This document shows, one piece after another, positions 41,911-49,672 of a stretch of 64,000 bases of DNA. This DNA is from Nitrosospira multiformis (GTDB lineage Bacteria; Pseudomonadota; Gammaproteobacteria; Burkholderiales; Nitrosomonadaceae). The notes under the pieces were generated by a model. That model did not search any database, had not been told where the DNA came from, and saw nothing but the letters and a program-made list of their open reading frames with translations. Location of the stretch: NCBI GenBank assembly GCA_017306155.1, contig JAFKJB010000012.1:155586-219585 (forward strand), written 5' to 3'. Made by a program: the position numbers and the translations under genes. Positions within the stretch are counted from its first letter, which is position 1, and the number at the start of each line of letters is the position of its first letter.

Positions 41911-42729
41911 CTATTTCAAGGTTTCGAGGTAGGCAACGAGACTGTCGATCTGTCGAGGTTCGAGATCGGTAGCAAAGTTGTCGGGCATGAATGACTGGTT
42001 ATTGGCGGAATACGTGGCGCCGGGAACCAGGTAAACGCTTGGATGAGTAATGGATTCGCGGATGTAGTCGGCGGATGTCTTCGCTTCACCCTTGTATTCC
42101 GGAGAAGTAATGATCGCCGCAGCACGGGTAGCGAGTCCGGCAAGAGTGGGACCCGCCAGATTTACCCCCGGTGCGATGGAGTGGCACGCGCCGCAGGCAG
42201 GAGGCGAGGAGCGGAAGAGCGCTTCCCCCTGGGCGACCGGGTCTGTGGAAACAGACGTATGTGTCGATGGTTGACCCACATCAGTGCCTGGAATCGTCGT
42301 GCCCGATACGATAATCGGGCGCGGTGGCCAGCCCTGGTTGTCGATATGACCGACCCAGTCGAGAAAGGCGATGACCTCGCTGATTTCCGCATCGCTCAGC
42401 TTCGGGTTTGGCATCAGGCGCCGGTGCTTTTCCTCGGAGTAGAACTGGGAAGGGTCCTTCAGGAATGCGGTGAGATAAGGCGTTCCCCGCTGCTGGGTAA
42501 TCTTGGTCAGATCAGGGGCATAGTAGCCGCCTTCGCCCAGGAGGGTATGGCAGTTGATGCAGTTGCTGTTATGCCAGACGTCTTTTCCCCTGATGATCTC
42601 GGGCGTCAGCTTGTCTTCATTGGTAAGCCCGGGAAAACGCCGGTGACTGTCGAATGTAAGGCCAATGAAGGCGGTGGCGGAAACAAGGGTGCAAATGATA
42701 AAAAAAAGCCGTCCCTGTCGCTTGGTCAT
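41911..42729 (-). CDS. norC: Nitric oxide reductase cytochrome c subunit NorC with a second cytochrome c domain
   Basis: Membrane-anchored cytochrome c that donates electrons to NorB. The first 130 residues are a normal NorC: a membrane anchor (about 8-24), heme site C57-x-x-C60-H61 in NSNCINCHTLLG and Met ligand M106 in RRLMPNP. A Ser/Thr/Pro-rich linker (about 138-163) leads to a second cytochrome c domain with C179-x-x-C182-H183 in PACGACHSIAP and Met M248 in QSFMPDNFA. Usual NorC is about 150 residues with one heme; this one has 272 and two. First large gene of norCBQD. Confidence 0.93.
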   Translation of the reverse strand: MTKRQGRLFFIICTLVSATAFIGLTFDSHRRFPGLTNEDKLTPEIIRGKDVWHNSNCINCHTLLGEGGYYAPDLTKITQQRGTPYLTAFLKDPSQFYSEEKHRRLMPNPKLSDAEISEVIAFLDWVGHIDNQGWPPRPIIVSGTTIPGTDVGQPSTHTSVSTDPVAQGEALFRSSPPACGACHSIAPGVNLAGPTLAGLATRAAAIITSPEYKGEAKTSADYIRESITHPSVYLVPGATYSANNQSFMPDNFATDLEPRQIDSLVAYLETLK

Positions 42730-42777
42730 TCCGATACCTCTTTGAAATGTTAGAGACGAGTACTGCTGCGGCAGCGC

Positions 42778-42909
42778 TTATACGTGGATGCCGGGCCAGT
42801 TCCTGATCGAGATCACTGCGGCATAGACAATCGCCAGCGCGATTAATATAAGCACGATTCTGCTAAAGATCCTGAGGGGGAGAAAATAGCGGGGTGTGTC
42901 AGTCGGCAT
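42778..42909 (-). CDS. 43-residue single-pass membrane peptide upstream of norC
   Basis: Not a known family to me. ATG at 42909 is preceded by GGAG at good spacing and the frame ends in TAA. The peptide starts MPTDTPRYFLPLRIFSRI, has one clear hydrophobic segment (VLILIALAIVYAAVISI) and ends RNWPGIHV. A basic patch before the membrane segment predicts an N-in orientation. It lies 48 bases before norC on the same strand and so heads the nor operon. It could be an accessory subunit or maturation peptide of nitric oxide reductase; this is inference from position. Confidence 0.65.
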   Translation of the reverse strand: MPTDTPRYFLPLRIFSRIVLILIALAIVYAAVISIRNWPGIHV

Positions 42910-42961
42910 GGCGGCTCCAGATTTACTATCGGGAAATGGTGCGAGGAATCCGATTTCTGTC

Positions 42962-42980
42962 GAATTGGCAACTCCAATTC
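42962..42980. promoter_or_regulatory. Palindrome upstream of the nor operon
   Basis: GAATTGG (42962-42968) and CCAATTC (42974-42980) form a perfect 7-bp dyad with a 5-base spacer, about 53 bases before the small ORF that starts the nor operon. It differs from the FNR (TTGAT-N4-ATCAA) and NsrR consensus sites. Candidate operator only. Confidence 0.4.
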
Positions 42981-43200
42981 ATAGAATACTACAAATAAGG
43001 AAAAATTTTTCTGCTGCCACGGAAACTTGTCGTCTCTATCCAGTCGAGGCGGGGCGAGAGCGTAAGGAAGTCAAGGAATTTAGTCAAATGGAATGAGCGT
43101 TGATGATGAACGTTTGGCATCACGTCTGTCTCCAACCGAGAGAGAGCATCGATATACGACGATTCACAGCTATCATCATCAGTTTACCTATGGAGGCGAT

Positions 43201-43401
43201 ATGAATACTGATTACAAGGGGTACACGATCATTGCCGCATCGGAGTGGGAAGATGCAAGCGGTTTATGGAATGGACGCTACCGGGTGCTGGATGATAAAG
43301 GCATAGTAGTCTACGAAAGCTTCGTCAAGCCCTTGCAAGATGAAGAGGAAGCATACCGGGCAGCTAATGCGGAAGCCCGTGCGTGGATAGACGGGCAGTA
43401 A
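43201..43401 (+). CDS. Small conserved protein of unknown function
   Basis: 66 residues from ATG at 43201, with GGAGG at ideal spacing; the open frame continues upstream to 43093 but without a ribosome site. Starts MNTDYKGYTIIAASEWEDA and contains LWNGRYRVLDDKGIVVYESF and ANAEARAWIDGQ. It is soluble, with no signal peptide. The pattern is like small proteins seen in several betaproteobacteria, but no function is known to me. Single-gene unit between the nor operon and a periplasmic PepSY-like protein. Confidence 0.75.
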   Translation: MNTDYKGYTIIAASEWEDASGLWNGRYRVLDDKGIVVYESFVKPLQDEEEAYRAANAEARAWIDGQ

Positions 43402-43440
43402 TTTAAGGCTTCTGTGGTATCGTACTGTTCGATAACGTAC

Positions 43441-43459
43441 GGACGATTCCCGATCGTCC
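43441..43459 (+). other. Short hairpin after the 66-residue gene
   Basis: GGACGAT (43441-43447) pairs with ATCGTCC (43453-43459) around 5 bases, 39 bases past the stop. No T-run follows, so a terminator role is only possible. Confidence 0.3.
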
Positions 43460-43555
43460 TGATCTAATAATCAAAAGTCATGTTCTCTACCACGGTTCCT
43501 TTTCTCACGGAAAGCTCATTCATAGCCGCTTGTTTCTCATAAGGAGATCCACTTC

Positions 43556-43843
43556 ATGAATAAAAAACCGTTTGTTGCGATTCTCGTGTCCGTTGCCCTG
43601 GTGCTTTCGATGCCGGCTTTTTCCGATGAAAAAGTTCAATGGTCCGATGTTCCCCCCGCAGTTCAGAAAACGATAACTGAAAACATGAGCGGAGGCATAA
43701 TCGAGGAGATCGAGAAAGAAACTGAAACGATAAGCGGCAAGAAAACAAAAATTTATGAGGCTGATGTCAGAATGCCTGACGGAAAGAAGATCGAGCTCAA
43801 GGTTGACGAGGATGGAAAGCTTATCGAGATTGACAAAGATTGA
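43556..43843 (+). CDS. Periplasmic PepSY-like small protein
   Basis: 95 residues with a signal peptide ending near MPAFSDE (cleavage about residue 23-24). The mature part has WSDVPPAVQKTITENMSGG, then IEEIEKETETISGKKTKIYE and ADVRMPDGKKIELKVDEDGK, which fits a PepSY-like fold: a short helix, then strands with a DG-K-EL-VD-G pattern. Proteins of this type are often periplasmic and of unknown role. AAGGAG precedes the start. Followed by a good hairpin. Confidence 0.75.
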   Translation: MNKKPFVAILVSVALVLSMPAFSDEKVQWSDVPPAVQKTITENMSGGIIEEIEKETETISGKKTKIYEADVRMPDGKKIELKVDEDGKLIEIDKD

Positions 43844-43923
43844 TCAGGGGTTTTTACAATTCAATTCTGCTTTTGACTTCACGCGAACTGCTATCAGTCA
43901 TATAAATCAATTCAAATGAAGAC

Positions 43924-43953
43924 CCTTGTGGACGAATAATACTGTCCACAAGG
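43924..43953 (+). terminator. Rho-independent terminator candidate
   Basis: A 10-bp perfect stem (43924-43933 with 43944-43953), 10-base loop, followed by TTTCTC. Lies 80 bases after the PepSY-like gene. The T-tract is short, so confidence is moderate. Confidence 0.6.
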
Positions 43954-44346
43954 TTTCTCACCTATTCCTGGCCTCTGCCTTCTCGCCAGGATAATCTCTC
44001 AGAATCCCGGATGGGAAAGCAATCTATCGCGCAATAAATCCATTTCCCTGGCGGGCCATCGTTCCCATTAATCTCAGGCTGGCGCGGGAACCGGGGAGAC
44101 TGTCACCCCTGAAAGTCTTAAGCGGTACTCCTCGTTGAGCGCAACCGTGTTTTCCAACTGCGCCCCATCCCATCAGGGGTAATGCTCCCCCGAGTTCCCG
44201 GGAAAACAGGAGCGGGATGGCATCTGCCAAGCGGAGCCGGACGATGGTGAGAAACAGGAACAGGAAAAGGGCTGGAAGCAGGCTGAGGGAGATCGTGTCC
44301 TGACAACCCCTCCCGAAGAAGGGGTCAGCGCCAGAGTTAGATCAGC
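43954..44346. other. Gene-free stretch before the first PEP-CTERM gene
   Basis: About 390 bases between two convergent units. Minus-strand open frames at 44024-44306 lack a ribosome site and signal and look like chance. No strong repeat seen. Confidence 0.45.
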
Positions 44347-44973
44347 TCAAGCGCTTTTTTTGCTGTTCCTGCCTTTCACCATGGCGCCCATCAACCCGAG
44401 CCCTGCAAGCAGCATGGCATAGGTTTCCGGTTCAGGAACGGGAGGAACCTGGCCGATGGTGGGAACCTGAGTGATTGTAAAGGTCATTGTGTTGCCCTGA
44501 CCCGGATCGAAGGGGCTGAGCATAAAACCCGCCGTGACGGCAGGATCGCCGCTGGCAAGATTTCCGCTAAAATCAAGATTGCGCGGTCCACTCGATTGGT
44601 CAAGCGAGAAACCGAAAAGTACCGATTTATTGTGTTGAGTGAACACCACTCCATTGCCCTGAGCAGGTTCTCCAATAGTGTAGTGAAAGTCCGCCCAAAG
44701 CTCGCTTGTGCTATTGGTAACCGTCTCTTTCACCGTATAGGGATTACCCGGGCCGGTGCTATGCTCGACAGTGAATGTCAGGACGATTGGATCAACGCTA
44801 TTGAAGACCTTGGTCAGATCCAGCACCCGATCGGTATTATCTATCGTGTAGTTGAACGACCCCAGACCTGCTCCGCTTGCGGCTATATTGGTAATCACGC
44901 CTGCGGCCGATGCAGCGGAAATGGAGCCTCCGAACGCTAAAGCAGCTATCGCTATCTTGGAAAAATTATTCAT
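44347..44973 (-). CDS. PEP-CTERM sorting-domain protein
   Basis: Exported protein of 208 residues with a signal peptide (IAIAALAFGGSISAASA). The C-terminal sorting signal has the motif VPEPETYAMLLAGLGLMGAM followed by the basic tail KGRNSKKSA. PEP-CTERM proteins are cut and anchored by exosortase (EpsH), in many species tied to exopolysaccharide. No exosortase lies in the window. The middle is beta-rich, Asn and Thr-rich, without a named domain. GGAGATACAGC precedes the ATG. Confidence 0.9.
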   Translation of the reverse strand: MNNFSKIAIAALAFGGSISAASAAGVITNIAASGAGLGSFNYTIDNTDRVLDLTKVFNSVDPIVLTFTVEHSTGPGNPYTVKETVTNSTSELWADFHYTIGEPAQGNGVVFTQHNKSVLFGFSLDQSSGPRNLDFSGNLASGDPAVTAGFMLSPFDPGQGNTMTFTITQVPTIGQVPPVPEPETYAMLLAGLGLMGAMVKGRNSKKSA

Positions 44974-45638
44974 TGCTGTATCTCCTTATTATAATCACTG
45001 CGTTTATTAAAAGTTACGTTCGAGCCGCTATAGGCCTTGCCGGTTTTTCATATCTTTCAAGTCTTGAAAAAGCAAACTATAGCCTTATTATTGGAAGCAA
45101 AAATCGTGCCGCATACCGTTTTCTTGCTAGAACATCAGCTTACGTAACTAACCCTGTTTCTCAGAGGCGCGAGTGTAAGAAAATACGACAAATAATGGGT
45201 AGGTCACGACGCTGATCAAGGCAGGAAGAGCAAACTGCCGACTTCCCTTCAAAATCTCATATTTATCGTGCCATGGAATCGATGCGGAGATCCTGGTCAG
45301 CTTATTGCCTTTTCTTCATTGTTGAAATAAAATAAGAATAATTCTCATTTAGTGAGATCATAAAAATTATTTCAAATTCTCATATCTTCATTTCCTGCTT
45401 TCAATCCCGTGTTTTTCAAGATAAGACATAACGTGTTTTCGTCACACGGGACGCGCCTGCGGCAGCTCACGTAAAGTGAGACCAGAAATAATACCCAGTA
45501 AGCGTTGAAGGAAGAATTTTCTTAACCATCCCGCGGGATGAGCGCTTGCGCTTGTACCGCGTTTTTTTAGCCAGCCAACTCCTCTGGAGCAAGCCAGCCA
45601 GTTTATATTTTTATCTGTTTTGCCGGAGAGTATGGGTT
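44974..45638. other. Divergent control region of a PEP-CTERM gene and a siderophore receptor
   Basis: About 660 AT-rich bases without a convincing gene. A Fur-box-like element at 45333-45347 is the clearest feature. Open frames at 44910-45215 and from 45546 up to the chosen receptor start show no coding signal. Confidence 0.5.
45333..45347. promoter_or_regulatory. Fur-box-like site
   Basis: TAAGAAT-A-ATTCTCA fits the 7-1-7 description of a Fur operator with one mismatch between arms. The flanking AT-rich bases extend the resemblance. It lies about 290 bases before the chosen start of a siderophore receptor, a typical Fur target. Iron control is therefore likely but unproven. Confidence 0.6.
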
Positions 45639-48191
45639 GTGAGTAATAAAAATCTGCAAGATACCGATTTCACGAACGCTTCGTGGATTGCTACAAATGG
45701 AACATATGAGAGTGGCGGAGCTGAGGTGTTGAACTGCGTGCCTTCCCTCGAAAATAATAAGCCTGTTCAAAAGCACGATGGGAACAGGGCAGAATGCCGT
45801 TTTCGTCCATCTCGTCTTATGGGGGCCGTGCGTGGCGCCCTGATCGGGTTTGGGCTGGCCTCGTGGACTCTGCCCGAGATGGCGATAGCAGAGGCAGCCA
45901 TTGCCGCCCAGGTCTCCGCCGTCACCTACAGGATTCCCGCAGGCGCAATGGCAGATGCGCTTAACCGGTTTTCGCAGCAGGCTGGAATCGACATTTCTTT
46001 TGCTGCCGCTGATGTGAAAGATGTCACCACAGAAGGGCTGGACGGCAAGTTTTCGGTTCAGGAAGGGTTGGAGCATTTATTAGCCGGCAGTGATTTGCAG
46101 GGGGTGCGGCAGGGAGAAGCCTACCTTGTAAAAAAGAAGCAGTCAGAGGGAAGCGGGCAACCGACGGTACTGCCGCCCATCAGGGTAACTGCAAGTGCTG
46201 CAACCGGGCCGACGGATGGCTACATGGCGACCAAGAGTTTCAGCGCAACCAGGACAGATACGCCATTGCGCGATGTGCCTCAGTCCATAACCGTGATGAC
46301 TCAGGATATGATCCAGGATCAGACCATGCAGAGCATTACCGATGTAGTGCGCTACGTGCCGGGGGTCGTGCCCTCGCAAGGGGAAGGCAATCGTGATGCG
46401 GTAATTTTTCGCGGCAACAATACGACCGGGGATTTTTATGTCGACGGCTTGCGCGACGATGTCCAGTATTTTCGCGATCTCTACAATATCGACCGGGTTG
46501 AAGTCCTGAAAGGTTCCAACGGAATGATTTTTGGCCGCGGCGGGGCAGGGGGTGTAATCAACCGGGTCACCAAGGAAGCCGGCTGGACGCCGGTGCGGGA
46601 GATCGCAGCCCAATACGGGTCTTTCAGTCACAAGCGCATTGCTGTCGATCTGGATCAACCCATCAATGACGTTGCGGCTGTCCGCCTCAACGCCATGTAC
46701 GAGCATTCGAACAGTTTCCGCAACGGCGTCGACCTGGAGCGCGGCGGCGTCAATCCCACCTTCACGTTCAAGCCTACTGCCCGGACGAAAGTCGTTTTCA
46801 GCGGGGAATACTTTTTTGACCGCCGCACGGCGGATCGCGGGATTCCCTCGTTCGGAGGCCGTCCGGCTGATACTCACCGGTCCACGTTCTTCGGCAATGC
46901 GGCCAACAGTCCTACGCATGTTGACGCCTGGTCGCTCAATTCCCTGATCGAGCATACCTTCGACAACGAGGTCAAGATACGCAACCGTACCCGTTATGCC
47001 AGTTACGACAAATTCTACCAGAACATCTATGCCAATGGCGTTGCCACGGCTGAGGATGCGACCGGCACGGTAGCGATTTCAGCCTATAACGATGCTACCC
47101 AGCGGGAGAATCTTTTTAACCAGACCGATCTGCTGTTCAAGCTGAACACCTGGGGTGTGGAGCACGAATTCATGACAGGCGTGGAGTACGGCCGCCAGAT
47201 TTCGGACAACTTCCGCAACACCGGGTTTTTCAACAACAGCAGCAAGAGTGTGAACGTGCCTTTCTTCAACCCCATCGCGTTTGCACCCGTCACCTTCAGG
47301 CAAGATACGGGGAATGCGGATAATCATGGTGTGGTGGAAGTGGTCGGCGTCTATGTCCAGGATCAGATTACCCTGCTTCCCCAGGTGAAAGCCGTTCTCG
47401 GCCTGCGCTATGATAATTTCGACGTCAATTTCGTGAACAATCGCAATGGCCAGCGGTTTCACACCAATGACGGGCTGCTTTCTCCCAGAGTCGGCCTGAT
47501 CTACAAGCCGATCGAGCCGGTTTCCATCTATGGCAATTACAGCCTGGCTTATGTGCCGCGCGCGGGCGACCAGTTGAACTCCCTCAGCCTGAGTAACGCC
47601 GCGCTTAAACCTGAGCAGTTCATGAACCTGGAGCTGGGAGCCAAATGGGATATCCGGCCCGATCTTGCACTGACCGCCGCCTTGTATCAGCTTGAGCGCA
47701 GCAACGTCATCGCTCCCGTTCCAAATGATCCCGCAAGGTCAATGCTGGTTGACGGGCAGCGGGCGCGCGGGGCAGAGGTGGGACTGATGGGGCGAATCAC
47801 CCCGCAGTGGAGCGTGATGGGCGGTTACGCCTATACGGATGCGGAAATTACACGGGCTATAACGGGTGCGAGAGCAGGCGCCGTAGTGGCACAGGTTCCG
47901 AAGCATACCGTTTCCATGTGGAATCGCTACGATTTCACGCCTTTCCTCGGGCTTGGTCTGGGCGTGATTCACCGCAGCAGCATGTATGCCGCGCTCGACA
48001 ATACAGTGCTGCTGCCAGGGTTTACGCGCATGGATGCCGCGATGTTCGTGCGGCTCAACAAGGTTATCCGTGTGCAGGCGAATATCGAGAACCTGGCCAA
48101 TATCGACTACATTGCATCCGCGCACAATAATAACAATATCCTTCCCGGTGCGCCGCGTATTTATCGCCTGACGGCGGTTGCCAATTTTTAG
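45639..48191 (+). CDS. TonB-dependent siderophore receptor with STN domain
   Basis: Outer-membrane receptor for ferric siderophores, closest in motif to catecholate receptors (Fiu/BfrD-like). Domains in order: export signal region (IGFGLASWTLPEMAIAEA), STN signalling domain (YRIPAGAMADALNRFSQQAG through the next 50 residues), plug (DVPQSITVMTQDMIQDQ, then FRGNNTTGDFYVDGLRDD and VLKGSNGMIFGRGGAGG), and a 22-strand barrel ending RLTAVANF. GTG at 45639 has GGAGAG eight bases upstream, giving 850 residues; the open frame begins at 45546. An STN domain usually means a partner sigma/anti-sigma pair, but none is adjacent here. Confidence 0.9.
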   Translation: MSNKNLQDTDFTNASWIATNGTYESGGAEVLNCVPSLENNKPVQKHDGNRAECRFRPSRLMGAVRGALIGFGLASWTLPEMAIAEAAIAAQVSAVTYRIPAGAMADALNRFSQQAGIDISFAAADVKDVTTEGLDGKFSVQEGLEHLLAGSDLQGVRQGEAYLVKKKQSEGSGQPTVLPPIRVTASAATGPTDGYMATKSFSATRTDTPLRDVPQSITVMTQDMIQDQTMQSITDVVRYVPGVVPSQGEGNRDAVIFRGNNTTGDFYVDGLRDDVQYFRDLYNIDRVEVLKGSNGMIFGRGGAGGVINRVTKEAGWTPVREIAAQYGSFSHKRIAVDLDQPINDVAAVRLNAMYEHSNSFRNGVDLERGGVNPTFTFKPTARTKVVFSGEYFFDRRTADRGIPSFGGRPADTHRSTFFGNAANSPTHVDAWSLNSLIEHTFDNEVKIRNRTRYASYDKFYQNIYANGVATAEDATGTVAISAYNDATQRENLFNQTDLLFKLNTWGVEHEFMTGVEYGRQISDNFRNTGFFNNSSKSVNVPFFNPIAFAPVTFRQDTGNADNHGVVEVVGVYVQDQITLLPQVKAVLGLRYDNFDVNFVNNRNGQRFHTNDGLLSPRVGLIYKPIEPVSIYGNYSLAYVPRAGDQLNSLSLSNAALKPEQFMNLELGAKWDIRPDLALTAALYQLERSNVIAPVPNDPARSMLVDGQRARGAEVGLMGRITPQWSVMGGYAYTDAEITRAITGARAGAVVAQVPKHTVSMWNRYDFTPFLGLGLGVIHRSSMYAALDNTVLLPGFTRMDAAMFVRLNKVIRVQANIENLANIDYIASAHNNNNILPGAPRIYRLTAVANF

Positions 48192-48303
48192 GCTGATAAG
48201 CTCGAACAAGTATCCCTTCCTCCGTTCCCCCATCCGCAAGCAGGAGAGGGAACGGGAAAAGGAGAAGCGGCAGGCGAAAAAGCAGGCCTGGGCTGATAAA
48301 AAT

Positions 48304-49113
48304 TCAAGCTACGCTGACAGCGCGTCGACGGCGCACGATCATACCTATCAGTCCCAGTCCCGCGAGCAGCATGGCGTACGAATCCGGCTCGGGGATCATG
48401 CTGGGGCCGCCGACCGAGGTGTTCATATTGAAACTGATTGAGCCGCTGCCGGGGCCGGCAGCAAAGATGCCGAAAACGAGGTTTCCTGATTTTGAGTCGG
48501 GCGATTCCCCATAGTAGGAACCCAGGGAAAAAGAGGCATTCGAATATGAATTGAAACTTCCATTGTCTTCATGGCCATAAAAATTTGCGGAAGCGCTGAC
48601 CGAGGCCGAGGAGGAGCCATAATAGTTATATTGCTCTCCCCCGGTTATATTTAATGTATAGGGGATGGTTACGGTAAGCACGCCAGGCCCGTCGAAAGTG
48701 AAGTTTTCCGTTCGATATCCGGAGGCCGAGGCGCTGGGGGTATTCCAGTAGCTGGAAGAATCTTCACCCAGCGATTGAGCATTGGCCGAGAAGGTTGAAG
48801 CGGAGGCGGATGCAGAGGAATGGGTGCCGGCAGTTGCATCCGCATTTGCGGCTAAATTGGATGTCCAGTCGTAGATCGACCTTGTGTTGTATTCACTTCC
48901 CTCATTCGGAACGTATGCGGATGAGCTTAAGCTGGTGTATTCGTTGGAGAAAGTTACGGCAGGTACGTTTCCGTCCACGCCCGTCACCGAAACCTGGAGC
49001 TGGCTCCAGTCGAGCGAGGCGCTGGCTGTTCCATCCGCAGCGTATGCGGACTGAGCAAGTGCGAAACCGGTTGAGCAACTTATTAATATAAGAGCACGTC
49101 TAATCGAGTTCAT
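48304..49113 (-). CDS. Ser/Ala-rich PEP-CTERM sorting-domain protein
   Basis: Exported protein of 269 residues with a signal peptide (ALILISCSTGFALAQSAYA) and the sorting signal IPEPDSYAMLLAGLGLIGMI followed by VRRRRAVSVA. The middle is very rich in Ser, Ala, Tyr and Asn, with repeated SASAS-type tracts; a surface or matrix role is plausible. It resembles the first PEP-CTERM protein only in the sorting tail. Both flank the siderophore receptor. Exosortase is not in the window. Confidence 0.88.
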   Translation of the reverse strand: MNSIRRALILISCSTGFALAQSAYAADGTASASLDWSQLQVSVTGVDGNVPAVTFSNEYTSLSSSAYVPNEGSEYNTRSIYDWTSNLAANADATAGTHSSASASASTFSANAQSLGEDSSSYWNTPSASASGYRTENFTFDGPGVLTVTIPYTLNITGGEQYNYYGSSSASVSASANFYGHEDNGSFNSYSNASFSLGSYYGESPDSKSGNLVFGIFAAGPGSGSISFNMNTSVGGPSMIPEPDSYAMLLAGLGLIGMIVRRRRAVSVA

Positions 49114-49139
49114 GATAACCCCCCTGGAGGATGAAGAGA

Positions 49140-49178
49140 CAGATGCGTCTGCATCTGCTTCAGCCGGATAGCTGAAGC
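49140..49178 (-). promoter_or_regulatory. Two tandem hairpins in the leader of the second PEP-CTERM gene
   Basis: Hairpin one has arms CAGATGC (49140-49146) and GCATCTG (49151-49157) with a 4-base loop. Hairpin two, sharing one base (49157), has arms GCTTCAGC (49157-49164) and GCTGAAGC (49171-49178) with a 6-base loop. Both lie within 70 bases upstream of the start, so they would be in the mRNA leader or the promoter. Possible regulatory structure. Confidence 0.4.
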
Positions 49179-49305
49179 AAGACTATAAGGGGCAGGTTCC
49201 CGATTTTTCCGTACAGTTGTGAACTGACAAGAAAGCCAAATAGGCGTACTCTGATAGCCGCGTCTTCTGGACTTTTAACTGTTGTTTATGGCAAAAGAAC
49301 GGAGC

Positions 49306-49381
49306 ACCTGTTCACAGGTATCCATTCCTGAGCTTGAGCAAAGACTCAAGCGGCCGAGATAGCCAGGACAGAGGAATGGAT
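49306..49381 (-). other. Nested inverted repeats after the cstA-ybdD operon
   Basis: Outer arms ATCCATTCCT (49320-49329) and AGGAATGGAT (49372-49381) match perfectly over 10 bp and enclose a 6-bp hairpin (49333-49338 with 49345-49350). A further palindrome, ACCTGT/ACAGGT, follows at 49306-49319. Just past the ybdD stop on the transcribed strand. No T-run, so a factor-dependent terminator, an RNA structure or a repeat relic are all possible. Confidence 0.4.
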
Positions 49382-49412
49382 TGCCGCAGGCACTTGGCTT
49401 ATGGGAAACGCA

Positions 49413-49613
49413 CTAACAGCATCGCGTTACTTTGCCATTGCCACCATACCTTGCCTCCTGGCGCTCGCGGAAGAATTCCTCATATGACATGACGGGCCGC
49501 TCGGGATGCGCATGGTGCATGTGGGCGACGTAAGTGCTGTATTCAGGCATGCCCACCATCAGCCGCAGGCTCTGCCCGAGATAACGCAATCCACTCACAA
49601 TTCTGGCTACCAT
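49413..49613 (-). CDS. YbdD/YjiX family protein (DUF466)
   Basis: Small partner of CstA-type pyruvate transporters. The 66 residues contain LRYLGQSLRLMVGMPEYSTY, the HMHHAHPERPVMSYEEFFRER block and end GKVTRCC, all typical of the family. In E. coli YbdD is needed with CstA for pyruvate uptake. Lies 59 bases downstream of cstA, the usual order. Confidence 0.92.
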   Translation of the reverse strand: MVARIVSGLRYLGQSLRLMVGMPEYSTYVAHMHHAHPERPVMSYEEFFRERQEARYGGNGKVTRCC

Positions 49614-49672
49614 CGTTTGCTCCTCCTCAATAATTTTCCCGAAATTTTCTTGAAACCACCTTCAGTCTGTCA

